From positions 1-59,375 of the forward strand of contig MSGV01000038.1 of assembly GCA_001940845.1 (NCBI GenBank): a stretch of DNA of 59,375 nucleotides, in the 5' to 3' direction. This document shows, piece by piece, positions 8,246-18,142 of this stretch (positions are counted from its first letter, which is position 1; each line of letters opens with the position of its first letter). Made by a program: the position numbers and the translations under genes. Under the pieces are notes generated by a model. That model was not told the origin of the DNA. It saw only the letters and a program-made list of their open reading frames with translations, and ran no database searches. The stretch is from Christensenellaceae bacterium Phil7 (lineage in GTDB: Bacteria; Bacillota; Clostridia; Christensenellales; CAG-138).

Positions 8246-10168
8246 ATGGCTATACTGGCAGTCAGAAATCTGACTAAATCTTATATAACTCGTATATTGT
8301 TTTCAAACATAAGCTTTGAAGTCGATACGGATGATCATATTGGCTTTGTAGGAGTAAATGGATGTGGTAAGTCTACGCTTTTTCGTATACTGCTTGGCGA
8401 AGAGGTCTATGACAGCGGAGATATACATTTTGGCTCGGATACGCGTATAGGCAGCATGTCACAAAATGTCACCAATGCTGAATGTACCCTTTACGACTAT
8501 GTGCTTGAGGTATTCAATGAGCTTATTAATATTGAAGCAGAGCTAGATGCCATAAATCATGAGCTTTCAGGCAAGCCTGATGAAGCTCGCCGCAGCAGGC
8601 TTATCGAGCGCCAACATCGCCTGAATACACGTTATGATGATCTCAATGGAGCTACATACCGTGCGAGAACCCGCTCAACACTTATTGGGCTCGGCTTCAA
8701 CGAAGACGAGCTGACAAGGAGCGTCAATACATTCAGCGGAGGGCAGCGCAACAAGGCACAACTTGCTAAGCTCCTGCTTTCAAATGCAAATCTGCTCCTC
8801 CTCGACGAGCCAACCAATCATCTTGATATTAAAGCTATTGAATGGCTCGAGAACTTTCTCTCCAGCTATAGGGGAGCTTTCATCGTTATCTCACACGATC
8901 GTTATTTTCTCGATCGCGTGACAAATAAAACGATAGAACTTAAAGATAAAAAACTATTCGCCTCTAAGGGCAATTACTCCCGCCATATTGAGCTTAGGAG
9001 TACTGCCCGCGAACTTGAACTTCGCCATCACCAGCGCACTCAGCGTGAGATCAAACGTATTGAAGGCATAATTGAACAGCAGAAGCGTTGGGGACAGGAA
9101 AGAAATTTTATCACCGCTGCATCAAAACAGAAGCAAGTGGACAGGTTAAAAGCAACGCTCGTAGAGCCCGAACGCGATTCATCTTCTATTCGCTTTACCT
9201 TTCATGCCAAGGAAGCTGGCGGAAACGATGTGCTCGTAGCAAGGAAGCTTGGCAAAGCATTTCCAGGCAAATCCGTCTTTCATGATGTGAATATGCTGAT
9301 AAAAAAAGGTGAGAAGGTCTTTCTTTTGGGCGATAACGGGTGCGGAAAAACCACCCTGCTCAATATACTGGCCGGTAAAATGCGCCCTAGCGAAGGCAGC
9401 TATTATCTCGGTTCGCACGTTGAAGCCTCTTACTATGAGCAAACAATGGCTTCCCTTGATCCCGCAAACACAGTACTTAATGAGGTTTGGGATCGATACT
9501 ACACGACAATCTCACGCAAGGATATGTGCAATGCACTTGCCGCTTTTCTCTTTCGCGGGGATGATGTCGATAAACCTATCTCCCAGCTTTCCGGAGGGGA
9601 GCTGGCTAGGGTGCAGCTTCTGAAGCTTATGCTGACCGGCAGTAATCTGCTGCTCATGGATGAGCCGACAAACCATCTCGATATTGCTTCCCGCGAAGCG
9701 CTCGAATCCGCTTTGGAGGAATATGATGGCACGATGCTCATCGTTACCCATGACCGTTTTCTCGTAAACAGATTGGCGGACAGGATTCTTCATATGACCG
9801 AGGATGGCCTTACCGAATACATCGGCGGCTATGATGATTACCTAGCTGCGCTTGCAGATCAGCGCAGCGAAGATGGGAATCATAAACGCCCCGAATCGCG
9901 CAATGCGGCAGAATACCGCGAAAAAAAGGCTCAGCAAAGTGCCATCAATCGCGCTAAAGGTGAAGTCTCCCGCTGCGAGGCTGCAATTTCCAAATCCGAA
10001 GAAGAACTTTCGAAGGTTGAAAGCGAATTGGTATTGCCACACATCGCTTCTGATTATAAAAAAGCGGCTGAATTATCTGAAAAGGCGAATGCTATTCGCA
10101 AAGCAATGGATGACCTTTATCGCAAATGGGAGGAAGCAGTTGAGAAGCTCGAAGAACTCAGCGACTAA
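8246..10168 (+). CDS. ABC-F family ATPase
   Basis: A 640-residue cytoplasmic protein with two ABC ATPase domains and no membrane segment. Domain 1 has GVNGCGKST, the signature FSGGQRNKAQLAKLL and LLLLDEPTNHLD; domain 2 has GDNGCGKTT, the signature LSGGELARVQLLKLM and LLLMDEPTNHLD. A charged linker of about 80 residues (RTQREIKRIEGIIEQQKRWG region) sits between them, and a predicted coiled-coil C-terminus covers about residues 545-640. ABC-F proteins bind the ribosomal E site; members act in translation quality control or antibiotic protection, and the subgroup cannot be settled by eye. AAGAGGA precedes the ATG. Confidence 0.9.
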   Translation: MAILAVRNLTKSYITRILFSNISFEVDTDDHIGFVGVNGCGKSTLFRILLGEEVYDSGDIHFGSDTRIGSMSQNVTNAECTLYDYVLEVFNELINIEAELDAINHELSGKPDEARRSRLIERQHRLNTRYDDLNGATYRARTRSTLIGLGFNEDELTRSVNTFSGGQRNKAQLAKLLLSNANLLLLDEPTNHLDIKAIEWLENFLSSYRGAFIVISHDRYFLDRVTNKTIELKDKKLFASKGNYSRHIELRSTARELELRHHQRTQREIKRIEGIIEQQKRWGQERNFITAASKQKQVDRLKATLVEPERDSSSIRFTFHAKEAGGNDVLVARKLGKAFPGKSVFHDVNMLIKKGEKVFLLGDNGCGKTTLLNILAGKMRPSEGSYYLGSHVEASYYEQTMASLDPANTVLNEVWDRYYTTISRKDMCNALAAFLFRGDDVDKPISQLSGGELARVQLLKLMLTGSNLLLMDEPTNHLDIASREALESALEEYDGTMLIVTHDRFLVNRLADRILHMTEDGLTEYIGGYDDYLAALADQRSEDGNHKRPESRNAAEYREKKAQQSAINRAKGEVSRCEAAISKSEEELSKVESELVLPHIASDYKKAAELSEKANAIRKAMDDLYRKWEEAVEKLEELSD

Positions 10169-10274
10169 ATCCTGTCCATTAGAATAGAGCATTCAGTGCT
10201 TCCCCTCTTCTTTATTTGAAACAAGTCCGAGGAATCGGCAGAATAATCATATAAATTTAAAAGGAGAAATCATT

Positions 10275-11945
10275 TTGACAAAAGGAAACGCTCCGAAGCT
10301 GAGGATAATTCCCCTTGGCGGACTCGGAGAAATAGGAAAAAATATGACCGTAATCGAATACGGTGATGATATGATAGTAATCGACTGCGGGCTGGCTTTC
10401 CCGGATGAGGAGATGCTTGGCATAGATATGGTCATACCGGATATGTCGTATCTTGAGCTCAACGAATCCAAGCTTCGTGCCTTTATAATAACCCACGGAC
10501 ATGAGGATCATATAGGCGCAATGCCCTTTGCGCTTGATAAATTTAAAGTTCCTGTATATGGCACAAAATTTACACTGGCTCTAATCGATCATAAGCTGCA
10601 TGAGCATCATATCGATAACGCTAATCTGCAGTGTATAGCCGCAGGAGCTACGGTTGCTATAAATTGCTTTAAGATTGAATTTATAAAAGTCAGCCATTCA
10701 ATCGCGGGCGCAGTCGCGCTGGCAATAACTACGCCTGTAGGAGTAATCATCCATACCGGAGATTTTAAGGTAGATTATACCCCGATCGATAATGAACCCA
10801 TAGATATCAACAGCTTTGCTCGCTATGGAAGCAAGGGGGTACTTGCTCTGCTCATGGACAGCACAAACGCAGAATCCTCTGGAGTCACTCCATCGGAAGC
10901 AGAGCTTGGAAAGACTTTTGAAAAGGTGTTCCATGAAGCTAATGGCCGAATCATAGTTGCTTCCTTTGCCTCAAACGTCTATAGAATACAACAAGTAGTG
11001 GATATTGCACTTGCCCATGGCAGAATCGTATGCTTTCAGGGACGTTCCATGGTCATGATAGCAAAAATAGCTCAAGAACTGGGCTATCTGCATATCCCGG
11101 ATGGTTCGGTGGTTGCTCTCGAAAAGCTTAAAAATTATGAGAATAATAAGATCTGTGTGCTTACAACGGGCAGCCAGGGCGAATCGATGAGCGGTCTGTT
11201 CCGCATGGCAAATGCTAATCACAAGCTTATAATAGGCAAGGGTGATACCGTCGTTATCTCCGCCTCCGCTATCCCCGGCAACGAGAAAAGCGTTGGCAGA
11301 GTTATAAATCAACTCTTTCAGCGCGGTGCCAATGTTGTATATGATAGGCTTGCCGATGTTCATGTTTCCGGCCACGCGAGACGTGAGGAACTAAAGCTGA
11401 TGTTCCGGCTTCTCAAACCAAAGTATTTCATTCCGGTGCATGGGGAAGCGAGACATTTGCATCACCATGCCGAGCTTGCTCAGCAGGTTGGCATTCCGGC
11501 AAACAATACCTTCATAATGGATAATGGCAATGTGCTAGAACTTACCAAGCGTTCCGCAAAGCTGAATGGCAGCGTAGCATCCGGTGCGATACTCATCGAT
11601 GGATTGGGGGTGGGTGATATAGGTGCCACCGTACTGAGGGAACGCCGTCTGCTCTCACAGGATGGTCTGGTTTCCATTATCATCCCCGTTCAACGCTCCA
11701 CCGGGGAGCTTCTTGGCACCCCTGAGCTCATTACCAAGGGCTTCATCTATATCAAGGATTCCGATCCGCTTTTTACCGAAGCGAAGCAGTTCGCTTACGA
11801 TCTTGCCATCAATCTCAGTAAAAAGAATAAAAACGATTGGAATAATTTTAAAAACGGCATGAAAAACGGCATGAAGAATTTTCTGCTTACTAAAACGCGG
11901 CGCACACCCATAATCCTCCCCGTCATAGTTGAGGTGGATTGCTGA
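10275..11945 (+). CDS. rnj: Ribonuclease J
   Basis: A 556-residue metallo-beta-lactamase/beta-CASP nuclease that processes and degrades mRNA and matures rRNA in Firmicutes. The zinc-binding motif is ITHGHEDHIG, with further ligands in VSHS and HTGDFK; the beta-CASP part includes VVISASAIPGNE, and the C-terminal domain ends near the stop. The start is a TTG at 10275, chosen because AAAAGGAG lies 8 bases upstream and the family N-terminus (PLGGLGEIGKN) follows at once. Its TGA overlaps the ATG of the ylbF-like gene by one base, so the two are coupled. Confidence 0.93.
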   Translation: MTKGNAPKLRIIPLGGLGEIGKNMTVIEYGDDMIVIDCGLAFPDEEMLGIDMVIPDMSYLELNESKLRAFIITHGHEDHIGAMPFALDKFKVPVYGTKFTLALIDHKLHEHHIDNANLQCIAAGATVAINCFKIEFIKVSHSIAGAVALAITTPVGVIIHTGDFKVDYTPIDNEPIDINSFARYGSKGVLALLMDSTNAESSGVTPSEAELGKTFEKVFHEANGRIIVASFASNVYRIQQVVDIALAHGRIVCFQGRSMVMIAKIAQELGYLHIPDGSVVALEKLKNYENNKICVLTTGSQGESMSGLFRMANANHKLIIGKGDTVVISASAIPGNEKSVGRVINQLFQRGANVVYDRLADVHVSGHARREELKLMFRLLKPKYFIPVHGEARHLHHHAELAQQVGIPANNTFIMDNGNVLELTKRSAKLNGSVASGAILIDGLGVGDIGATVLRERRLLSQDGLVSIIIPVQRSTGELLGTPELITKGFIYIKDSDPLFTEAKQFAYDLAINLSKKNKNDWNNFKNGMKNGMKNFLLTKTRRTPIILPVIVEVDC

Positions 11946-12292
11946 TGAATCGTGTGTTTGAAAAAACTGATGAGCTTGCCAAGCTTCTTCAAAGCAGCGA
12001 TGAATATTTTGAATTCATAGCTGCAAGGAATCGTGCCCATTCCGATGCAGGTACAAAGGCATTGCTCGATGAATACGCAAAACTGCAATATAAGCTGCAA
12101 GCCGCTTCCATAAGCGGCGGAGCTGATGAAGCGGAACTCATTAAGCTGCAAAAGCTTGGAGAGCTTTTGCAGCTCAATCCCGATGCAAGCGCATACCTCT
12201 TCGCGCAGTATCGGCTCAATAGATTATTGACCGAGGTATATTCGAGACTTGGAAAGGCGGTTGGAATAGACCTTGGAATGCTCGAAGCATGA
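11945..12292 (+). CDS. YlbF family regulator
   Basis: A 115-residue, mostly helical protein (FEKTDELAKLLQSSDEYFEF at the N-terminus, then a Leu/Ala-rich helical core) matching the YlbF/YmcA (Com_YlbF) family. In Bacillus subtilis YlbF, YmcA and YaaT form a complex that assists RNase Y in RNA processing. Here the gene lies immediately after RNase J and overlaps its stop codon (TGATG), which fits a role in RNA decay. The ribosome binding site GAGGTGG lies in the 3' end of the RNase J gene. Confidence 0.8.
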   Translation: MNRVFEKTDELAKLLQSSDEYFEFIAARNRAHSDAGTKALLDEYAKLQYKLQAASISGGADEAELIKLQKLGELLQLNPDASAYLFAQYRLNRLLTEVYSRLGKAVGIDLGMLEA

Positions 12293-12311
12293 ATGCTGAA
12301 AGGAGACTCCC

Positions 12312-13553
12312 ATGGCAGATAATTACAATAAACGATCTCAACAGCCGGTTCGTCTTGATGACGAGCCCAACGGTCATAAGCCCGATGCTTATGACCGTTG
12401 GCAGAGAAAGGAGCAGCGCCGGAAGAAGAATGCCGGAAAATACGATAAGTTTTTCAGCATATATAAGTACATACGTCCATTCCTGATCGCTGCTGCATGC
12501 ATACTTATAGTCTATATTTCCCTGCATATCGCAGTCAATAAAATTCAAAATGACTATTTTATGCCCGTCGATCCTAATGATGCCACGCCGGTCGTTGTCG
12601 AAATTCCATCTGGCAGCGGTGCTTCAACGATCGCTAAGATACTCTATGAAGCATGCGGTGAAGGTGAGGAGGGTCTCATATCCCATAAAGCGGTGTTTAA
12701 GATATATGTAGACTTCATCGGAAAGGCTAACCGTCTGCAAAACGGAACCTATGTGCTTTCTAAAAACATGAGCATACCTGAAATCGTTGATATAATCTGC
12801 AAGGGCAATCCGCCCAAGGAAACCATTACGATTAAGCTTGCAGAAGGGCTCACCCTTGAAGCGATGGCAGATAAGCTGGTGGAGCAAGGAATCATAGCCA
12901 ATCAAGATGCATTCCTATCGCTGTTGGTGACCGGAGAGACTTTCGCTAAGGATCATCCCTTCATCAACGAAATACCGGAAGATCCTACCGGAGAGCGCAA
13001 ATACGCACTTGAGGGATTCCTGTTCCCGGCAACCTACGAGGTATATGCGGATGCTTCAATAGAAACTATCATTGATAAAATGCTGACTAAGTTTGAGCAG
13101 GTTTTCGGGCCTATATATACAGCGCGTGCGGACGAGCTCGGTCTGAGCTTCTATGAAGTCGTAACCTTTGCATCCATACTTGAAAAGGAAGCCAAACCCT
13201 TTGATTTCGCAAAAGTCTCCGCCGTCTTCCATAATCGCATGGAAAGGGATTTGACTCTTGAATCCGATGCAACTCTTGAATACGTTCTCAAGACTGGGAC
13301 TGTACATCTAACACAGCAACAGTTGGACACGCCATCCGGATACAACAGTCATCTCAATAAGGGATTGCCAATCGGCCCCATCAGCAACCCCGGAGACAAT
13401 GCGATTAACGCTGCACTCTATCCCGATGATACATTCATTGATGGACAATATTTATTCTTCTGTTTAATGGATCCGGATACCGGTGCGCTCATCTTCGCAA
13501 AAACGCTTTCTGAGCATAATAAGAATGTTGCTCAGTACAGCCCGCTCTGGTAA
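12312..13553 (+). CDS. mltG: Endolytic transglycosylase MltG
   Basis: A 413-residue protein with a basic cytoplasmic N-terminus (about 1-54), one membrane helix (about 55-76, FLIAAACILIVYISLHIAVN) and an extracytoplasmic YceG domain. A LysM-like part (VVVEIPSGSGASTIAKILYE) precedes the catalytic domain with ALEGFLFPATYEV and the active-site Glu in ASILEKEAK. MltG cleaves nascent glycan strands and helps set their length during peptidoglycan synthesis. GGAGA precedes the ATG. The coding sequence carries a perfect 15-bp inverted repeat early on (12367-12401), listed separately. Confidence 0.93.
   Translation: MADNYNKRSQQPVRLDDEPNGHKPDAYDRWQRKEQRRKKNAGKYDKFFSIYKYIRPFLIAAACILIVYISLHIAVNKIQNDYFMPVDPNDATPVVVEIPSGSGASTIAKILYEACGEGEEGLISHKAVFKIYVDFIGKANRLQNGTYVLSKNMSIPEIVDIICKGNPPKETITIKLAEGLTLEAMADKLVEQGIIANQDAFLSLLVTGETFAKDHPFINEIPEDPTGERKYALEGFLFPATYEVYADASIETIIDKMLTKFEQVFGPIYTARADELGLSFYEVVTFASILEKEAKPFDFAKVSAVFHNRMERDLTLESDATLEYVLKTGTVHLTQQQLDTPSGYNSHLNKGLPIGPISNPGDNAINAALYPDDTFIDGQYLFFCLMDPDTGALIFAKTLSEHNKNVAQYSPLW
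12367..12401 (+). repeat. Perfect 15-bp inverted repeat inside the 5' end of mltG
   Basis: Arms at 12367-12381 and 12387-12401 are exact reverse complements around a 5-base loop (CCGAT). The hairpin begins 55 bases after the mltG ATG, in the low-complexity cytoplasmic tail. No T-run follows, so it is not a simple terminator. Confidence 0.8.
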
Positions 13554-13561
13554 TCTTCAAC

Positions 13562-14287
13562 ATGGCAGGCTATGTCCCTGTCACTCCCAACCATATGAAT
13601 ACTATAGTTTTTCAAGGATTTACTCCTGAAACCTTTCGATTTTTATTCGAAATAGGCTTCAATAATAACATCGAATGGTTTGAATCAAATCGAGAACGCT
13701 ATAAGAAATACGTGCAGCAGCCTATGAAGCTGCTTGCGGTTGAGCTCATGCCAACCGCACTCTCCATTGATCCAAATTTCAACACGAGCCTGAATGCAAC
13801 CGTATCAAGAATACGCCGCGATACGCGATTCACCAGGGATAAATCACCCTACCGCAATCATATGTGGATAGGCTTCCGCCATCCCAACACTCGTATCAGC
13901 GAAGGCTGCACGCTTTGGTTTGAGATCACGCCCAGCGGCTATGATTACGGAGCCGGCTTTTATAGTGCAAGTGCTGAGTTCATGATAAGCTACCGTCAAA
14001 AGCTGCTGGCCGATCCTGCCGGCTTCCTTGCTATTGCCCGCGATCTCGAAAGCAGAGGTTATTCCTATGCTGCCGAATCATACAAAAAGCAGCATTTTCC
14101 TGATGCCCCAAAGGAGATTCAGCCGTATGTGAATATCAAAAACTTTGCTTGGGAAAAACAGCATCCCGGGGTAGCTGATTTGCTTGCTCCATCCGATATT
14201 TCTGAAAGGCTCAAGCTGGAATTTTTATCATTAAAGCCTATGTACCATTATGTTCAGAGTATTTCACAGGCTGTTAAGGAGGAATAA
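13562..14287 (+). CDS. DUF2461 domain protein
   Basis: A 241-residue protein of the DUF2461 family: FQGFTPETFRFLFEIGFNNN, IEWFESNRERYKKYVQQPMK and TRDKSPYRNHMWIGFRHPN are characteristic. No function is established for the family. Neither the ATG at 13562 nor the later in-frame ATG at 13595 has a convincing ribosome binding site; the second fits the usual family N-terminus better, so the true protein could be 11 residues shorter. It lies 8 bases after mltG and 3 bases before the U32 peptidase gene, so it belongs to their transcript. Confidence 0.8.
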   Translation: MAGYVPVTPNHMNTIVFQGFTPETFRFLFEIGFNNNIEWFESNRERYKKYVQQPMKLLAVELMPTALSIDPNFNTSLNATVSRIRRDTRFTRDKSPYRNHMWIGFRHPNTRISEGCTLWFEITPSGYDYGAGFYSASAEFMISYRQKLLADPAGFLAIARDLESRGYSYAAESYKKQHFPDAPKEIQPYVNIKNFAWEKQHPGVADLLAPSDISERLKLEFLSLKPMYHYVQSISQAVKEE

Positions 14288-14290
14288 TCC

Positions 14291-15514
14291 ATGGAAAATA
14301 TAAATAAAATAGAACTGCTCGCTCCCGCCGGAAATATGGAAAGACTGATGACTGCAATTCACTTTGGTGCCGATGCTGTCTATTTGGGTACGACCGAATT
14401 TTCACTTCGCAATCTGGCTGATAATTTTACCCTTGATGAGATTGCATATGCTGTCAAATATGCACATGAGCGCAATGTAAAGGTCTATGTCACAGTCAAT
14501 GCTTTTATGCGTGATGAAGAGCTCGAGGGCCTGCCCTCTGTCATTGCAGCTCTGGATGCCGCAGGAGTCGATGCACTTATAATTAATGATCCATCCGTCA
14601 TTCGAATTTCTAAGCGGGTCGCGCCAAAGCTTGCGCTGCATCTCAGCACACAGGCAAATACGCTTAACACCGAAGCGGCGCTCTTTTGGCATGAGCAGGG
14701 TATAGAGCGGATAGTGCTTGCACGAGAACTGACGCTTGCACAGATAAAGAATATGCGCTCGAAACTTCCGAACACGCTTGAACTCGAAGCCTTCGTTCAC
14801 GGAGCGATGTGCGTCAGTTATTCCGGGCGGTGTCTGCTCAGCAATTATATTGCAGGGCGCGATTGCAATCGCGGAGAATGCGCACAGCCCTGCCGCTGGT
14901 CATACGAAGTCCGGGAGCGCGGCTCGAATGGAGAATATTTTACTCTGATCAGCGAACGTGAAGGCAGCTTTATATTAAATTCCCGGGATATGTGCATGGT
15001 CGAGCATCTCGATGAAATCATAGACTCCGGCATTATCAGCCTGAAGATCGAAGGCCGGATGAAATCAATACTATATGTTGCAACAGTTGTAAATGCCTAT
15101 CGCATGGCTTTGGACGGCTGCGATATGGCTGCGGTGCGAAACGAGCTTGCCCAGGTCAGTCACCGTCCCTATACGACCGGATTCATGCTTGGAAACTACG
15201 AAGACAGTTTTGGTTCGGAGCTTATGGCAACAAATTCCGGCGGCTATATTCAGGATTACCAGATATCCGCAGTCGTTCTTGATTACGATCCTAAGCAAGG
15301 TATTGCACACATCGAGCAACGAAATCGCTTTTTCGTAGGCGATGAGCTCATAATACTTTCGCCTAAGGATGTTGGGCGCAGCTTTACCGTTGGCTTTATA
15401 AAAAATGATGCTGGTTATGAAATGGATTCCGCTCCACATGCATGCGAATCTCTCTATATTGGCTGCTCCGAATCGGTAAAGCCCGGCGATATTCTGAGGA
15501 AACGGACAAAATAA
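14291..15514 (+). CDS. Peptidase U32 family protein
   Basis: A 407-residue protein of the U32 family. It opens with ELLAPAGNMERLMTAIHFGADAVYLG, contains ELEAFVHGAMCVSYSGRCLLS and the cysteine cluster CNRGECAQPCRWSYE, which with the preceding Cys residues probably holds an iron-sulfur cluster, and LKIEGRMKS. Despite the name, characterised relatives (TrhP/YegQ, RlhA, UbiU/V) act in RNA hydroxylation or ubiquinone synthesis; the first two are the better guess in a Clostridium-like host. GGAGGAA precedes the ATG. It is the last gene before a terminator. Confidence 0.9.
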   Translation: MENINKIELLAPAGNMERLMTAIHFGADAVYLGTTEFSLRNLADNFTLDEIAYAVKYAHERNVKVYVTVNAFMRDEELEGLPSVIAALDAAGVDALIINDPSVIRISKRVAPKLALHLSTQANTLNTEAALFWHEQGIERIVLARELTLAQIKNMRSKLPNTLELEAFVHGAMCVSYSGRCLLSNYIAGRDCNRGECAQPCRWSYEVRERGSNGEYFTLISEREGSFILNSRDMCMVEHLDEIIDSGIISLKIEGRMKSILYVATVVNAYRMALDGCDMAAVRNELAQVSHRPYTTGFMLGNYEDSFGSELMATNSGGYIQDYQISAVVLDYDPKQGIAHIEQRNRFFVGDELIILSPKDVGRSFTVGFIKNDAGYEMDSAPHACESLYIGCSESVKPGDILRKRTK

Positions 15515-15523
15515 TGCTCTTTG

Positions 15524-15552
15524 GAGGGGGGTTTTATCCCCTTCTCTTTTTT
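15524..15552 (+). terminator. Rho-independent terminator after the U32 gene
   Basis: GAGGGGGG (15524-15531) pairs with CCCTTCTC (15539-15546), including two G-T wobbles, and is followed by a run of six T. Confidence 0.8.
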
Positions 15553-15587
15553 GCTTTATAAATCGTTTGCAGTTGTTCACTCCACTA

Positions 15588-15616
15588 TTGCAAATTCCGC
15601 ATGACCGTGATATAAT
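15588..15616 (+). promoter_or_regulatory. SigA-type promoter of the tandem CNNM/CBS genes
   Basis: TTGCAA (15588-15593), 17 bases, TATAAT (15611-15616), upstream of the ribosome binding site AAAGGAG at about 15653. Confidence 0.75.
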
Positions 15617-15670
15617 CTAACGTAATTGATGAAACAAAATCATGTATAGACAAAGGAGTTGGTAATTTTA

Positions 15671-16789
15671 ATGGACGATGGCAGTATATGGCGATGCTTA
15701 GCTTTCATCCAAAAGGAAGTCGCTGCCCAAAATAACGGCGGTGTTTCCGCAAGCAATATTGCTATATATATCATCCTTATCGTGCTGCTGATCATGGGCG
15801 GTGCCTATTTTGCCGGTGCAGAGATTGCGCTCGCTTCGGTCAACCGGACACGTATGAAGTCATACGCCGAGGATGGAAATAAAAACGCTCAGTATGTTAT
15901 GTACATACTGAATAATTTTGAAAAAGCACTTACAACAATTCTTATCGGCAACAACATCATGCATATTGCATGCGCATCCATTGTGACGTTGCTTACCAGA
16001 CAACTTTTTGTTTCAAGCAGCTATCTTGACAGTGCGCTCGTTATTTCGACGATCATAACCACGATCGTAGTATTTCTTATTGCCGAGATGCTTCCCAAAT
16101 GCCATGCCAAGGCTTGCAATGAAAAGCAGGCACTCCGAATCGGCCGTTCACTCTATGTTCTCATGAAGATACTGACCCCTCTATCCGCTTTCTTTACGTG
16201 GATCGGGAGAGGATTTGGAAGGATGTTCATGGGAAAAAAAGGCGAACAGCCCTCCGTTACCGAAGATGATCTGAAAGATATGATCGAATCATTCAAGGAT
16301 GAACGTGAAGAGGATGAAGAGACGGAGGATTCCACTGCCGAACTCATGGTTCATGCCCTTCGCTTCGGTGCAACCACGGCCGGAGAGGCTTTGACCCCTT
16401 GGGACAGAATCGAGACCATATCCACAACTCTTGAAATTGATGAGATCTATTCGCTTGTTAAGGCAAGCAACCATTCTCGCTTCCCAATGCTCAATGCAAA
16501 TGGAAGGATCGTTGGCGTGCTCAATATCCGCCAGTTTCTCCGTGCGTATATGCGCGATGGCGAGGATATGGAGCTTATCGACCTCATAGATACTCCGCTT
16601 TTCATACGCCCTGAGACCCATGTGGATGAACTTTTGAACGAGATGAGCCATAACAAGATGCATATGGCTTTCGTATCAGAGCAGGGCCAGATCATGGGAA
16701 TCATAACCATAGAGGATATACTTGAAGAGCTTGTCGGCGAAATATTCGATGAGAGCGATCCGGAATACGTTGCGGAGGTAGGCGCATGA
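15671..16789 (+). CDS. CNNM/HlyC-CorC family transporter-like protein, copy 1
   Basis: A 372-residue membrane protein with an N-terminal CNNM (DUF21) domain of about four hydrophobic segments (about 28-185; AGAEIALASVNRTRMKSYAE and ILIGNNIMHIACAS are typical) and a cytoplasmic pair of CBS domains (about 220-355, ending IMGIITIEDILEELVGEIFD). Relatives are linked to magnesium and other divalent metal transport; the old name hemolysin is misleading. The C-terminal CorC_HlyC domain of the next gene is missing here. The ATG at 15671 follows AAAGGAG at 12 bases. It overlaps copy 2 by 4 bases (ATGA), suggesting a coupled, perhaps heteromeric pair. Confidence 0.88.
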   Translation: MDDGSIWRCLAFIQKEVAAQNNGGVSASNIAIYIILIVLLIMGGAYFAGAEIALASVNRTRMKSYAEDGNKNAQYVMYILNNFEKALTTILIGNNIMHIACASIVTLLTRQLFVSSSYLDSALVISTIITTIVVFLIAEMLPKCHAKACNEKQALRIGRSLYVLMKILTPLSAFFTWIGRGFGRMFMGKKGEQPSVTEDDLKDMIESFKDEREEDEETEDSTAELMVHALRFGATTAGEALTPWDRIETISTTLEIDEIYSLVKASNHSRFPMLNANGRIVGVLNIRQFLRAYMRDGEDMELIDLIDTPLFIRPETHVDELLNEMSHNKMHMAFVSEQGQIMGIITIEDILEELVGEIFDESDPEYVAEVGA

Positions 16790-18102
16790 CTTCGCTCATA
16801 TACATTATCAGTCTTATATTGCTTGTCATACTATCCGCATTTTTTTCTGGCTCCGAGATATCATTTGCCTCTGCAAACCGTATGCGATTGCAACGTAAAT
16901 TGAATGAAACCGGCAGCAAAAGGGCAAAAAACGCGCTTTATATCTATGACCATTACGATATGGTGCTTGGCAGCATCCTCATTGGAAACAATCTCGTCAA
17001 TCTGACCTCATCAACCATTGGCACACAGCTTTTCATACTTCTGCTCGCAGATAAGGGTCTGGTCAGTGAGAATATGGCTGCGTTTATATCTACAATTTCT
17101 ATTACAATTTTTGTACTCATCTTTGGTGAGACGGCTCCCAAGATCGTGGCTAAGAAAGATCCTGAGCGATTTGGGATGACCGTTGCTGCACCGCTTAGAG
17201 TAATAAATACGCTATTTGCGCCAGTTGTATGGCTCGTCATGAAGATAGTAAGCATTTTCTCTAAGCATTGGGATAAGCCCGAAGATGATTCCGTCACTGA
17301 GGATGATCTCTCTGAAATAATAGATACGGTCGAAGATGAAGGCGTCATCGATGAGGATACCAGCGATCTGCTTCAATCCGCACTCGATTTTCCCGATATC
17401 TGTGCCTACGAAATCATAACCCCAAGGGTGGATATGGTAGCGATTGATATAGATGATGACGAAAGCGAAATACGTGATATAATTGAAAGTTCCCCGTATT
17501 CCCGCATCCCCGTCTATGAAGACAGCATTGATAATATAATTGGCGTAATACATCTGAATCGGTTCCTAAAGGCTATGAGCGAAGGCGGTGCATTTGATAT
17601 TCGTGATAATCTCATGCCAGTATGCTATATTCATAAGACTATGATCCTTCCTCAGGCGCTTAGGGAACTGCGCGAAAAGAAGATCCATCTTGCCATAGTT
17701 ACCGATGAATACGGAGGAACTATGGGGCTGATCACAATGGAAGATATCCTGGAACAGTTGGTTGGCGAAATCTGGGACGAGAGCGATGAGATTGAAAGCG
17801 AACTCACCGAGCTTGAGGATGGTTTATATGAGGTTGATGGTGATATGCGCGTCTATGATTTTCTCGAGGAATTCGATATCGATGATCGTGATTTTGATGA
17901 TGACAATGCCACCGTTGGCGGTTGGGCTATCGAGCAGCTTGGCGGCTACCCTGCAAAAGGCGACACATTCGATTTTGAAAACCTGACCATCACAGTCAAG
18001 CAGCTCCAGAACCTCCGCATAACCCGTCTCATTGTCAGGGTTAATGAAAAACCTGAGAATACGGATGACGATAGTATCGACTGGGAGGTTAAAGACGAAT
18101 AG
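16786..18102 (+). CDS. CNNM/HlyC-CorC family transporter-like protein, copy 2
   Basis: A 438-residue protein of the same family as its upstream neighbour: CNNM membrane domain (about 1-185, with FFSGSEISFASANRMRLQRK and ILIGNNLVNLTSSTIG), two CBS domains (about 205-335, ending GLITMEDILEQLVGEIWD) and an additional C-terminal CorC_HlyC domain (about 345-425). Probably involved in divalent cation (Mg2+/Co2+) homeostasis. It starts within the last codons of copy 1 and is followed 40 bases later by a strong terminator. The two copies are clearly diverged, so this is an old duplication. Confidence 0.9.
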   Translation: MTSLIYIISLILLVILSAFFSGSEISFASANRMRLQRKLNETGSKRAKNALYIYDHYDMVLGSILIGNNLVNLTSSTIGTQLFILLLADKGLVSENMAAFISTISITIFVLIFGETAPKIVAKKDPERFGMTVAAPLRVINTLFAPVVWLVMKIVSIFSKHWDKPEDDSVTEDDLSEIIDTVEDEGVIDEDTSDLLQSALDFPDICAYEIITPRVDMVAIDIDDDESEIRDIIESSPYSRIPVYEDSIDNIIGVIHLNRFLKAMSEGGAFDIRDNLMPVCYIHKTMILPQALRELREKKIHLAIVTDEYGGTMGLITMEDILEQLVGEIWDESDEIESELTELEDGLYEVDGDMRVYDFLEEFDIDDRDFDDDNATVGGWAIEQLGGYPAKGDTFDFENLTITVKQLQNLRITRLIVRVNEKPENTDDDSIDWEVKDE

Positions 18103-18142
18103 CACTGATTCTGACGTCCGCAATGGTATATATGCAATTTAC

